Shown here one piece after another: positions 14,102 through 21,680 of a stretch of DNA of 21,680 bases. Positions within the stretch are counted from its first letter, which is position 1. The number at the start of each line of letters is the position of its first letter. Below the pieces are notes generated by a model, which saw only the letters and a program-made list of their open reading frames with translations, did no database searches and was not told the origin of the DNA. The stretch comes from an uncultured Acetatifactor sp. (GTDB lineage Bacteria; Bacillota; Clostridia; Lachnospirales; Lachnospiraceae). The translations under genes were made by a program, and so were the position numbers. The stretch spans positions 1 to 21,680 of the forward strand of contig CAJUTJ010000125.1 of the NCBI GenBank assembly GCA_910589655.1, given 5' to 3'.

Positions 14102-16417
14102 TTATCCGTTTTCTAATTGATTTCGGGTATTCTCTCCCTGAGTCTCCATCACTGCCTTGACAGTCTGCTCCAATACGCCCATATCAACGGGCTTTGCCAC
14201 ATGGGCATTCATTCCCGCCTCCAGAGCATCTCTGATATCCTCCGCAAAAGCATTTGCCGTCATGGCGATAATCGGAATCGACAGTGCCATGGGATGGCTC
14301 AGTTCCCTGATGGCACGGGTGGCTTCGTATCCGTTCATCACCGGCATCTGGACATCCATCAATATCAGCTGATATTGTCCGGGATCGGACTTCTCAAAAG
14401 CCTCCGTCACAAGTTTTCCGTTCTCGCAGAAATGACAGGATGCGCCTGCAATATGCAGCAGCTCACCCAGAATCTCCGCATTGATCTCGTTATCCTCCGC
14501 CACAAGAATATTCATTCCGCAGAGAATACTTTGTTCAGAGTCAGCATCCTCCTGCACCGTCCTTTTACTCTCCTTGCCCGGCACGGAGTCTGCCTGCTGC
14601 CGGCTGATCTGCAGTTCCAGATCCACAGTGAAGGTTGACCCTTTCCCCTTCTCGCTTTCCACCGATATCTTGCCGCCCATGAGATCCAGCAGATTCTTCG
14701 TGATAGCCATTCCAAGCCCCGTACCCTGAATCTTATTGGTAACACTGTCCTCTTCTCTGGTAAACGCCTGAAAAATGTTTTGCAGGTATTCCTGGCTCAT
14801 TCCGTAACCGTTATCCGACACAATAAACCTGAAATGCGCCAAATGCTTGGTAAATTGCGGAAGCTCCTGAACGGTAAAAGAGACATGTCCTCCGTCGGGA
14901 GTATATTTCACCGCATTGGACAAAAGGTTCAACAGAATCTGGTTCAGACGAAGCTTATCCATGACCACCAGTTCATGTTTCAGTTCCCTGTTGTGTACTT
15001 CAAAAGTATGTCCCTTGGCCTTCATCTGAGGCCGGATAATAGCGTCTATATTTTCGATGAGATCCACCATATTTTCATCCGACAGATTCAGCGTTGTCTT
15101 GCCCGCCTCAATTTTGCTGATATCCAAAATATCGTTGATCAGTCCCAGCAGGTGCTGACTGGACGCCGTAATCTTTCTCGTGTAATCACGTACTTTATCC
15201 GCATTTTCCACATCCCGGGCCATAAGCGCGGCAAAGCCCACAATGGCATTCATCGGAGTGCGGATGTCATGGCTCATATTAGAAAGGAAAGAGCTTTTTG
15301 CCCGATTGGCTTCCTCCGCAATCTGAAAAGCCTGTTCCGCCGTCTCTTTCGACTGCGCCAGCATAGCGTTAGTTTCTTCAAGCCGGGCGTTCATCTCCTC
15401 CTGCCGGTGCAGCGCTGCCTGTTCCTGCCGGATCAGGCGCGCACTGTTCTGCTGACGCAAAATAGAAATTACCACCAATATCATCATGACAAACAGAATC
15501 ACCGTCAGAATCAACAACAGGCTGATAACCGTCTGAACCATTTTCACGGTTCCCTCCGCGACATATTGCGCCGGAATCAGAAAAAGCAGCAATGTATCAT
15601 ACTTCGCCAGAGAAGTCAGACAGTAGTAATACTCCATACCGTTATATTTGAAGTTAGCGCTGATAGTGCCTTGTTCCGCCAAGGTCTCCCTGATATCGGG
15701 AAACACCTGATCTTCCATTTCCTCCAGTACCTTCAGCACATTGTAAGCTTGAATCGTATTCCCGCCGGAAAAATCGTCATGCATTCTGGTGCCGTCACTC
15801 TTTAGAATATAGGTTTCGTTCCTGCTTCCGTAAGCCTCGCTGCCATAGTACTCTGTCAGCGTATATACGTCCTTCAGCAGAACTACATGCGTAAAGCGGA
15901 TCGCTGAGTCCTTTATCTCTGCCGGAACATCCAGCTTCCGGACAAAGGCCCAGCAGCTTCCCTCATAAAGGTAACTGTCGGATATAAATGTATAGCGCTC
16001 CTCCCCTCCGGCTATGCGGTCAATGTCGGTCCAGACACCATATTTCCCGGTATTGTCATAACAATTTCCCTGACTGTCCAACAGCATCAGCTCGGAACTG
16101 TAGCTGTCGGCTTCTATAATGCCCTCCAGCTCCTCTATATATGTCGTCACTTCTTCCAAGGTGTCGAATTCCTGCATTTCCAATAAATTGACTGCCGCAG
16201 TGAGGTAATTCCAATGAGCATCCAACGCATTGTTCAGATTAATCTGAACCTGATCCGTGATCTCATTTAACTGTGTGGTTCTCTCTTCAAAAATCAGCTT
16301 CTGCAGGTATTTAACAAAATAAGTGCCTCCACACAGCAGAAACAAAAGCAGGCACACTGCCAAGGATGCCGTAAACGCAATATTTCGTTTCTTTCCCTCT
16401 GGTCTCATATTATTCAC
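14102..16417 (-). CDS. Hybrid sensor histidine kinase with extracellular sensor and receiver
   Basis: A 771-residue protein. A membrane segment (13-36) and another (about 294-320) enclose a roughly 255-residue extracellular domain with dCache-like features (SSELMLLDSQGNCYDNTG, NETYILKSDGT, NGMEYYYCLTSL). A coiled coil follows (324-372), then HisKA with His383 in NMSHDIRTPMNAIVGF, HATPase_c (NQILLNLLSNAVKYTPDGGH, SDNGYGM, GTGLGMAI) and a C-terminal receiver with Asp688 in ILMDVQMPVMNGYEA. There is no DNA-binding output, so the signal must pass to another protein. The start is GTG at 16417 with AAGGA five bases upstream; an ATG three codons later is also possible. It is 95 bases downstream of a solute-binding lipoprotein gene on the same strand, which is probably its ligand-binding partner. 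Confidence 0.95.
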   Translation of the reverse strand: MNNMRPEGKKRNIAFTASLAVCLLLFLLCGGTYFVKYLQKLIFEERTTQLNEITDQVQINLNNALDAHWNYLTAAVNLLEMQEFDTLEEVTTYIEELEGIIEADSYSSELMLLDSQGNCYDNTGKYGVWTDIDRIAGGEERYTFISDSYLYEGSCWAFVRKLDVPAEIKDSAIRFTHVVLLKDVYTLTEYYGSEAYGSRNETYILKSDGTRMHDDFSGGNTIQAYNVLKVLEEMEDQVFPDIRETLAEQGTISANFKYNGMEYYYCLTSLAKYDTLLLFLIPAQYVAEGTVKMVQTVISLLLILTVILFVMMILVVISILRQQNSARLIRQEQAALHRQEEMNARLEETNAMLAQSKETAEQAFQIAEEANRAKSSFLSNMSHDIRTPMNAIVGFAALMARDVENADKVRDYTRKITASSQHLLGLINDILDISKIEAGKTTLNLSDENMVDLIENIDAIIRPQMKAKGHTFEVHNRELKHELVVMDKLRLNQILLNLLSNAVKYTPDGGHVSFTVQELPQFTKHLAHFRFIVSDNGYGMSQEYLQNIFQAFTREEDSVTNKIQGTGLGMAITKNLLDLMGGKISVESEKGKGSTFTVDLELQISRQQADSVPGKESKRTVQEDADSEQSILCGMNILVAEDNEINAEILGELLHIAGASCHFCENGKLVTEAFEKSDPGQYQLILMDVQMPVMNGYEATRAIRELSHPMALSIPIIAMTANAFAEDIRDALEAGMNAHVAKPVDMGVLEQTVKAVMETQGENTRNQLENG

Positions 16418-16461
16418 TTTCTTTCCTTCTTCCGGTGTTCCATCCAGTCAGGAGTCAGCAG

Positions 16462-16481
16462 CCCCGCCGCAAGCAGCGGGG
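16462..16481 (-). other. Intercistronic GC hairpin
   Basis: CCCCGC and GCGGGG form a perfect six-base GC stem with an eight-base loop in the 95-base gap between the binding-protein gene and the kinase gene. No T tract follows. It may protect the upstream message or lower kinase expression relative to the lipoprotein. Confidence 0.5.
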
Positions 16482-16512
16482 ACTCAATCTTGCAGTGCCG
16501 CAAAGCAGCGGG

Positions 16513-18294
16513 TTATTCCCATGGGTTGCTTGCGGGCGAAATAGTCCCTTGCTCTTCCATCCATTTCTGCAGATAGCTTTTCAAGGAACCTTCCATTATC
16601 TGAACGGAATAAGCATTTCCTGTCTCATCAGTGTAGCCTCCTGACAAAAATGCCACTCTATAAGCAGTTTCATCTTCCAAATCCGCATCCCCTCCGGTGA
16701 GCAGAAGGTAGGGATAGGGATTACCGTCTCCGTCTGCGTCAAACCCCAGACGTGCAAGCTCTTTCACCTGTGCTCCCGTCATCGTCATAACGGCATACTT
16801 TCCGTCATAGGTGGGAAGGATTGTTGTCATTGTCTCAAGATTGATCTTCCCTTTATAAAGTTTTCCGGTGATGCCGTTTCTCAATCCCACTCCGGGGCCG
16901 TGATACCGGCCCAGAGGAATCAGTACGGCATCCGCGCCCACGGCGCTTCCCAGCACTTTTCCGATTAACCTGCCCGTCTCTTCCAGAGTGAAATTCTCCG
17001 TGCTTTCACAGAAATAATGCTGATCCGATCGATTCAGGCTGCTCTGCTGCAGCTCATCCATCCGGGCAATACACTCAGCCCCGTCCATTCCGTTTTCTCC
17101 CCGGAACCAATCCGTATAAGCCTGCCCCATATCACTCAAAACATTTTCCCAGCGGGCATAGGTCATCTGAAATGCCCGTCCCTCCCACAATGCCTGCTGC
17201 GCATCGCTGATCAGGGAATCTTCCGGAACCTTTGCACTGTTGAGCACACTCATCACACAGGGTGTATCTTCACCGATGAATGCCGCCTGCCCTTCCGGCG
17301 AATAAAGCAGCGACAGTATTTGAACGGCTTCTTCCAGCTTTTTCTCGTTTCCCGGCAAGGTCAGGCGATTACTGATACCAAAATAGAAGGAAGGACTGTA
17401 CATATAAATGTTCTTGCTGCCGTCCTCACTGATATAGGGCATCATCCCCAGCTTATCCCCGGTATCCGGCAGTTCCGTAATATTGACGGTAGCTACCATG
17501 GTACAGAATACGGCCTTTCTGTTACCCAGATAATCCAAAATCAGCTGCGGGTTATTCCGGTCTTCAGGATCCGTATGGAACATCCCGATATCCATATATC
17601 GCTGGACATAATCCATGGTATCCTCCCAATAGCCTTCCGCCGCAGCGTTCCCCGCCAAAAAATCCTGTTCCCATACCAGTCCCTCCGGCGTGGTAAGCCA
17701 GTCGGTTTTCGCCAGATTAAACACGGCGGAAAAAGCATTTCCGGTGAGAAGAGTGCCCGCCACGCCGGGAATCAGCCCCTCTTCCTCAATCTCCCCGCAA
17801 AGCGCCTCAAGCTCCGCAAAGTTCTCCGGCACCTCCCAGCCTTTCTCCTCCATCAGCGTCTTATTATAAAATATGCCGTACATGGAATAGCTGACAGGCA
17901 GAAGATACACTCCTCCGTCAATGGCTACCTGATCCAGAACAGAGGTGGGCATTTCGTTGATAAAATCATATCCTGACAGATCGGCCAAACGTTCTTTCGC
18001 CAATTCCTTATCCACGATCTGAGTGGTAATAAATATATCGGGAATGTCATCGGCCTTCATCTGCTCCCAGCTGTAACCGGTAGCGTTTCCTCCGGCATAG
18101 GAAATGAAGTCGATCTCTATTTCCGGATATTTCTCATTCAAAAGATTTATAAAATTATCACAACCGTTCCATGTGACCCATGTCAGCCCATCTTTTAGGG
18201 AATCGGCATCCCCTTGAGACGGGATGCAGGATGACAGCAATAAAGCTGCAGAAAGAAACAGTGCCGAAACACGCCGAATTAATTGCTTAGTCAT
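16513..18294 (-). CDS. Solute-binding lipoprotein fused to a 5'-nucleotidase C-terminal-like domain
   Basis: A 593-residue surface lipoprotein. The signal peptide ends in the lipobox LLLSSC, with Cys23 as the lipid anchor. Residues 35-415 form an extracellular solute-binding domain of the sugar ABC type (TWNGCDNFINLLNEKYPEIE, YSMYGIFYNKTLMEEKGWEV, ILSLLYSPEGQAAFI). Residues about 430-590 resemble the C-terminal domain of 5'-nucleotidases (TGRLIGKVLGSAVGADAVLI, LYKGKINLETMTTILP, TMTGAQVKELARLGFD), including an Asp-rich DADGDG loop. The 5'-nucleotidase metallophosphatase domain is absent, so no nucleotidase activity is expected. The start at 18294 has AAAGGAGA ten bases upstream. No permease genes are adjacent; the next gene is a hybrid kinase, so it probably captures a ligand for sensing. 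Confidence 0.85.
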   Translation of the reverse strand: MTKQLIRRVSALFLSAALLLSSCIPSQGDADSLKDGLTWVTWNGCDNFINLLNEKYPEIEIDFISYAGGNATGYSWEQMKADDIPDIFITTQIVDKELAKERLADLSGYDFINEMPTSVLDQVAIDGGVYLLPVSYSMYGIFYNKTLMEEKGWEVPENFAELEALCGEIEEEGLIPGVAGTLLTGNAFSAVFNLAKTDWLTTPEGLVWEQDFLAGNAAAEGYWEDTMDYVQRYMDIGMFHTDPEDRNNPQLILDYLGNRKAVFCTMVATVNITELPDTGDKLGMMPYISEDGSKNIYMYSPSFYFGISNRLTLPGNEKKLEEAVQILSLLYSPEGQAAFIGEDTPCVMSVLNSAKVPEDSLISDAQQALWEGRAFQMTYARWENVLSDMGQAYTDWFRGENGMDGAECIARMDELQQSSLNRSDQHYFCESTENFTLEETGRLIGKVLGSAVGADAVLIPLGRYHGPGVGLRNGITGKLYKGKINLETMTTILPTYDGKYAVMTMTGAQVKELARLGFDADGDGNPYPYLLLTGGDADLEDETAYRVAFLSGGYTDETGNAYSVQIMEGSLKSYLQKWMEEQGTISPASNPWE

Positions 18295-18353
18295 AAGGAA
18301 AATGTCTCCTTTCACATATAAATTCATTTGCGCATAAGCTCTTAACATGGGCT

Positions 18354-18382
18354 ATTCTAGCATACAAAGCTCCTAAAATCAA
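18354..18382 (-). promoter_or_regulatory. Promoter of the binding-protein/kinase operon
   Basis: On the minus strand, TTGATT (18377-18382) and TAGAAT (18354-18359) are 17 bases apart, with TG before the -10 (TATGCTAGAAT). It lies about 60 bases upstream of the lipoprotein ATG and just after the terminator of the preceding gene. Confidence 0.75.
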
Positions 18383-18464
18383 GATATGCATAACGGTTCC
18401 ACCTGTGAAAACAAAATGCTGAAGTAACACTCCCTCGGGCGGCAGCGAAGCAACAGTAACAGCC

Positions 18465-18497
18465 AAAAACGTCCGGTTCACTTCTGATCCGGACGTT
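18465..18497 (-). terminator. Rho-independent terminator of the bile salt hydrolase gene
   Basis: AACGTCCGG (18468-18476) and CCGGACGTT (18489-18497) form a perfect nine-base stem with a 12-base loop, followed on the minus strand by a run of five T. It lies about 130 bases after the stop at 18628. The gap between has no recognisable gene. Confidence 0.85.
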
Positions 18498-18627
18498 CCA
18501 TATATAAAAATATTCCTTTCTGCCGCCTCCTCCCATAGACCGTGCCACTTCCTCCGTAGATCAATGCAAAAGGCCGCATTGTCCATCCCACTGTATTCGT
18601 GACGCAGCCTGAGACGGAATATAATGC

Positions 18628-19602
18628 TTAATTCTGCATCTTTATCTGTTCGCCGTGGATGGGCGCATACCGGACCAGACCAACGTCATCCAGATTCTCC
18701 CTGTGCATATCCACGGCAGTAATCTGATGGTTGTCATAAGTCGTATAGTAGTAAATACCCTTGTCGGCATTACAGCAGCAAGTAAAAATTGTAACCTCAT
18801 ATTTTCCGTCACCGATGTCACAGCAGCCTCTCTGCTGATCAACCGAACCCAGAATGTGGAAGAACTGGCTGATACTCTCGGATTCGGAATCTCCGGAAAT
18901 CGAATTCATTCTCACAAACGCAGCCCGGACAAACCGGGATTGGGAAGATAAATCCCCCGGAAGCCCCAGCGCACCCATGCCGCGGCTGTATGCACTTAAT
19001 TTCAGCTTATCACAGAAATGGTTCTGGGGAGCCTTCGGAGACAAGCTCATAAAATTATTCAGCTGAAACATCTGCTCCTCAAAGGGAGGATTATTTGTCA
19101 GAATTCCCACCGGATTATCGTATACCTTGACCCCGTCTCTGACGGATTCCACCGTGACGGCCTCTTCTCTGTCCGCGATAATCCAATGGAGCTGCGCCAA
19201 GGGCAGTTTATCGTTAAAACGGATATTGGTAAGGTTTATTCTCTCCAGCAGCGCCCTTGCTTCCTTTACGGATGCACATTTTCCCAGTATCCAAGGAATA
19301 AACTCAAACTGTGCAATATTGTCCTTGTCCGGCACCGGATTCTTGTAATCCGCATTGTCTACAAAATTTAAACCTGCCATGCCAAGACCTTTTTCGTTGA
19401 CCGCCTCATAGTACAGGGGACATTCCTCCTCCACATGAGCCATTCCAATCATGGCGTAGTGCTTTGCCATAATCCCCATATTCCGAAAACGGAACGGATA
19501 ATTACGGGGCGTTACCGTAATCTCGTCACCATAAGAAAACTCATAATCCAGCGTTCTGCCGAAATAAAAATCCTTTGTCTTATATGTTGCCGCAGTACAC
19601 AT
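18628..19602 (-). CDS. bsh: Choloylglycine hydrolase (bile salt hydrolase)
   Basis: An Ntn hydrolase of 324 residues that cleaves the amide bond of glycine- or taurine-conjugated bile salts. The start is the ATG at 19602 with TAGGAGG upstream, placing the catalytic Cys at position 2 (MCTAATY), freed when the Met is removed; an in-frame ATG six codons earlier would block this. The other active-site residues are present: Arg16 and Asp19 (FGRTLDYEF), Asn79 (MAGLNF), Asn170 (GILTNNPPF) and Arg223 (SQSRFVRAAF). Whole-length similarity to the C. perfringens enzyme is clear. The loop before LGLPGD reads YSRGMG, the S-R-x form rather than G-x-G. No signal peptide is present, so it acts in the cytoplasm. 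A clear terminator follows; it appears to be a single-gene unit. Confidence 0.95.
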   Translation of the reverse strand: MCTAATYKTKDFYFGRTLDYEFSYGDEITVTPRNYPFRFRNMGIMAKHYAMIGMAHVEEECPLYYEAVNEKGLGMAGLNFVDNADYKNPVPDKDNIAQFEFIPWILGKCASVKEARALLERINLTNIRFNDKLPLAQLHWIIADREEAVTVESVRDGVKVYDNPVGILTNNPPFEEQMFQLNNFMSLSPKAPQNHFCDKLKLSAYSRGMGALGLPGDLSSQSRFVRAAFVRMNSISGDSESESISQFFHILGSVDQQRGCCDIGDGKYEVTIFTCCCNADKGIYYYTTYDNHQITAVDMHRENLDDVGLVRYAPIHGEQIKMQN

Positions 19603-19623
19603 AATTTGCCTCCTATTCAATTG

Positions 19624-19692
19624 CCGTTTATGACAATTTGTCCGTCCCTTGTCTTTGCACTTTCATACATGCCGCTCTTGCGGCATAAACGG
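19624..19692 (-). promoter_or_regulatory. Nested inverted repeats upstream of bile salt hydrolase
   Basis: CCGTTTATG (19624-19632) and CATAAACGG (19684-19692) are perfect 9-base inverted copies. Between them lie the hairpin ATGCCGC-TCTT-GCGGCAT (19669-19686, overlapping the outer arm) and the palindrome GACAATTTGTC (19632-19642). The inner edge is about 20 bases from the gene start. It could be a regulatory leader or operator; no convincing -10/-35 pair was found here. Confidence 0.45.
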
Positions 19693-19809
19693 TTCAAAAA
19701 GTCTACGGGAAAACCGCACCGGCGATTCCCCAAAACGGAGCATAAAATTACGAACACTCCATGAACTGAGCAGAATATTTAATTATTAGTTTACGGGGAA
19801 ATGCCGATT

Positions 19810-20013
19810 TTATTCTTCCACTGCATAATCTGCATGAAATTCCGCATTAATTTCCCGTATTTCTTTTTTTCCGTCTATATAATCCCTAAAATATTCCATG
19901 AGCTCCAATCCGTTATCCTCGTATCCGTCTTCTTCCTCCCACTGCTTTATCAGTTGGATGCGCTCCGTTTTCGTGGTGTCTTTAATAGATGTACTTTTCA
20001 TCCCATTGTCCAT
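19810..20013 (-). CDS. Small acidic hypothetical protein
   Basis: A 67-residue, highly charged protein with a helical C-terminal part (RIQLIKQWEEEDGYEDNG, LMEYFRDYIDGKKEIREINAEF). Similar short proteins, sometimes mislabelled as PurH in databases, occur in Lachnospiraceae; the family is uncharacterised as far as I know. The ATG at 20013 has GGAGAGG six bases upstream; the ATG at 20034 has a poorer site. It starts 30 bases after the carboxypeptidase stop and is probably in the same transcript. Confidence 0.6.
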   Translation of the reverse strand: MDNGMKSTSIKDTTKTERIQLIKQWEEEDGYEDNGLELMEYFRDYIDGKKEIREINAEFHADYAVEE

Positions 20014-20043
20014 TCGATTCCTCTCCGTTTCCATGCCTGTCTT

Positions 20044-21417
20044 TTATTCGGGCAGATACTGTTGATATAACGTTGTATGATCCCGGATGCAGCTCCATGA
20101 ATTGTAGGAACCGGCCGTCACACAAATATATTCCCTTCCGCTGTGGTCTGCCGCAAGGCTGGCCGCACAGCTTTTAGCCTCCTTCACATATCCTGTTTTG
20201 GCACACAACACCTCTCCGTGTGTGTCCCTGTCTTCAATTCTCCGCAGAAACCAGTTGGAAATGTCGATTCCTTCCGGATGCTCCGCTGTAGGTGTGGTGA
20301 TATAATGATGCTCCGAGAGCACCTGCCGGCAGAATTCATTGTCTGCGGCTTCTTTTAAAATAACCGCCATATCATAAGGCGTAGTGTAATGATTTTCGTC
20401 GTATAGCCCCACACAATTTGTAAAATGAGTGGTTTCGGATAATCCCAGTTCCTCCAGCTTGGCATTCATCATATCCACAAATACCTCTTGGGATCCGGCC
20501 ACATAAACCGCCAGTCCCACTGCCGCATCCCCACCCGACTTCAGTGCCGTGCCGTAAAACAAATCTCTCACCGGTATTTCTTCCCCTACCAAAAAGCCTA
20601 CATTACTGCAGTCGTTGAGAAAGCAATAATCCGTAATATCAATTGTCATGGTAAAAGTATCGTCAAAATCGGCTATATGCTCGGCCGCAACCAGAAGCGT
20701 CAAAATCTTCGTCATGGATGCAGGATTGACCCGGGTCCACCCGCCTTTTTCCGCCAGTACAACGCCGCTTTCCACGTCAATTATGATACCGTAGCTGCTG
20801 TCGATACTGTCGCTGAAACCGTTGGTATCCTCCGTGGAATGCGCCGTAAATACCGTTTCCGACAGCATGGAACCCACGGGAAAAACCGAGCCTTCCTGAG
20901 GAAGGACTGCCACGGCATCCTTCCGTCCCGCCTGCCGTAAATCATCCGTATGCTCTTTGAAAATATCCTGCGGTTGGGAAGCTTCCATAAACGTTCCCGG
21001 CGTATCCGGCTGGCGGGAAGCTTCCGCCGGATCTCCGGCGGACGACGGAAACGATTGATCTCCGTTTGTCCTGTCTTTTCCGGAACGCACTGCCATGCCG
21101 ATGCCAAATATTAAAAGCAATAAGCAGAATACCGCGGCACTCGGAACAACATATCGAAACAGCATTTCCCTTCGATGTTTTTCCCGTTTCATTTCCGCAA
21201 TTCTCTGCTGTCGTCTCCGCCGCCTCTCTGCTTCCTGCCTTTCCTGCTCCTTTCGTTCCTCTTCCGTCAGTTCATCGTACTGCCATTCCGTATCGTCTTC
21301 TATTATATTTTGCCAATTTGTCCTCTCTCTTTCATCATTTTGTATTTTTATTCTTTTATTGCTGTCCTTCCGCAGCTCCGTTCTCACTTTCTCTTCTTTC
21401 TGCGATTCTATTCTCAT
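20044..21417 (-). CDS. D-alanyl-D-alanine carboxypeptidase (peptidase S11)
   Basis: A 457-residue penicillin-binding protein that trims the last D-Ala from peptidoglycan stem peptides. Residues 1-85 are a very charged cytoplasmic tail rich in Arg, Glu and Lys; a membrane anchor spans about 88-110, and a variable linker leads to the catalytic domain from about 205. Motif 1 is SMTK (Ser234, Lys237) and motif 3 is KTG (407-409) in CAKTGYVKEA. Motif 2 reads SGG (294-296) where S-x-N is classical; SGGD also occurs in other Clostridia, so activity is still likely. The single N-terminal anchor replaces the C-terminal amphipathic helix of DacA. The first ~19 codons are a diverged copy of the 58-bp repeat lying upstream. 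Confidence 0.92.
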   Translation of the reverse strand: MRIESQKEEKVRTELRKDSNKRIKIQNDERERTNWQNIIEDDTEWQYDELTEEERKEQERQEAERRRRRQQRIAEMKREKHRREMLFRYVVPSAAVFCLLLLIFGIGMAVRSGKDRTNGDQSFPSSAGDPAEASRQPDTPGTFMEASQPQDIFKEHTDDLRQAGRKDAVAVLPQEGSVFPVGSMLSETVFTAHSTEDTNGFSDSIDSSYGIIIDVESGVVLAEKGGWTRVNPASMTKILTLLVAAEHIADFDDTFTMTIDITDYCFLNDCSNVGFLVGEEIPVRDLFYGTALKSGGDAAVGLAVYVAGSQEVFVDMMNAKLEELGLSETTHFTNCVGLYDENHYTTPYDMAVILKEAADNEFCRQVLSEHHYITTPTAEHPEGIDISNWFLRRIEDRDTHGEVLCAKTGYVKEAKSCAASLAADHSGREYICVTAGSYNSWSCIRDHTTLYQQYLPE

Positions 21418-21420
21418 TTT

Positions 21421-21680
21421 CCCGTCTTTCCGTGGTTTTGTTCTTACTTCTCTTCTTTCTGCGGTTCTATTCTCATTTCCCGTCTTTCCGTGGTTTTGTT
21501 CTTACTTCTCTTCTTTCTGCGGTTCTGTTCTCATTTCCCGTCTTTCCGTGGTTTTGTTCTTACTTCTCTTCTTTCTGCGGTTCTTATTCTCATTTCCCGT
21601 CTTTCCGTGGTTTTGTTCTTACTTCTCTTCTTTCTGCGGTTCTGTTCTCATTTCCCGTCTTTCCGTGGTTTTGTTCTTAC
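21421..21680 (-). repeat. 58-bp tandem repeat upstream of the carboxypeptidase, running off the window
   Basis: Four full units start at 21421, 21479, 21537 and 21596; a fifth (21654) is cut by the window end. Unit length is 58, 58, 59 and 58 bases, and units are nearly identical. A diverged copy overlaps the first codons of the carboxypeptidase. Each unit on the minus strand has GGAAAGACGGG followed by an ATG and a short ORF: MRIEPQKEEK (21444-21476), MRTEPQKEEK (21502-21534) and MRTEPQKEEK (21619-21651). The 59-base unit gives a shifted 20-residue ORF (21531-21593) whose TGA overlaps the next ATG. Confidence 0.9.

Noticed and set aside
14780..15805. Long plus-strand ORF (341 codons)
   Set aside because: It is wholly antisense to the hybrid kinase gene, whose domains are unmistakable. 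The translation is rich in His, Arg and Gln with no family pattern.
17017..17976. Long plus-strand ORF (319 codons)
   Set aside because: Antisense to the solute-binding lipoprotein gene; no ribosome site or protein-like features.
18287..18586. Minus-strand ORF of 99 codons between bile salt hydrolase and lipoprotein
   Set aside because: It runs through a strong terminator hairpin and the lipoprotein promoter, and matches no family.
21421..21680. CRISPR array
   Set aside because: The 58-bp units are directly adjacent with no variable spacers, so this is a tandem repeat.

Overview
The window looks like chromosome of a gut-associated Clostridia, most likely a Lachnospiraceae member. This rests on a bile salt hydrolase, a DUF6061 protein, a tandem hemerythrin, a ComFB-type protein, a LytTR/GHKL two-component pair, and the style of the D-Ala-D-Ala carboxypeptidase. 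Strong AGGAGG-type ribosome sites and sigma-70-like promoters fit a low-to-mid-GC Firmicute. Species cannot be fixed from the sequence alone.

Layout. (1) 1-5300 is visibly more AT-rich and patchy: a CPBP-family membrane protease cut by the window edge, a nested inverted-repeat block, a DUF6061 protein typical of mobile DNA, and a row of broken genes (a frameshifted YhcG/DUF1016 nuclease joined to a decayed sugar isomerase/epimerase, and a possible cytidylyltransferase tail). An intact threonyl-tRNA synthetase without a TGS domain follows, with a consensus promoter and a structured leader, and then the stump of an ABC ATPase. This reads as an accessory region with several rounds of insertion and deletion. 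(2) 5230-7950, minus strand: a comFB-like gene and a double-hemerythrin gene form an operon with a clear promoter and terminator. A DUF6429-GNAT acetyltransferase and a possible small upstream ORF follow. (3) 8571-10840, plus strand: an AgrC-like GHKL histidine kinase and a LytTR response regulator, separated by a 170-base gap full of stem-loops. (4) 11003-14061: a small protein of unknown function, DUF1905 and DUF6709-like proteins on the minus strand, and a MATE efflux pump. (5) 14102-18294, minus strand: a lipoprotein joining a sugar-type solute-binding domain to a 5'-nucleotidase C-terminal-like domain, then a hybrid histidine kinase. There is no ABC permease, which suggests a binding-protein-fed sensor rather than an importer. 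(6) 18628-21680, minus strand: bile salt hydrolase, a small acidic protein, and a D-Ala-D-Ala carboxypeptidase whose start region is preceded by a 58-bp tandem repeat.

The most unusual signals are: the tandem array that copies the carboxypeptidase start region, each unit carrying its own tiny ORF; two copies of a 107-152 bp miniature element, each flanked by a 9-base direct repeat; the binding-protein/5'-nucleotidase fusion paired with a hybrid kinase; mutually exclusive hairpins in the thrS leader; and the same His-to-Gln change in both hemerythrin domains.
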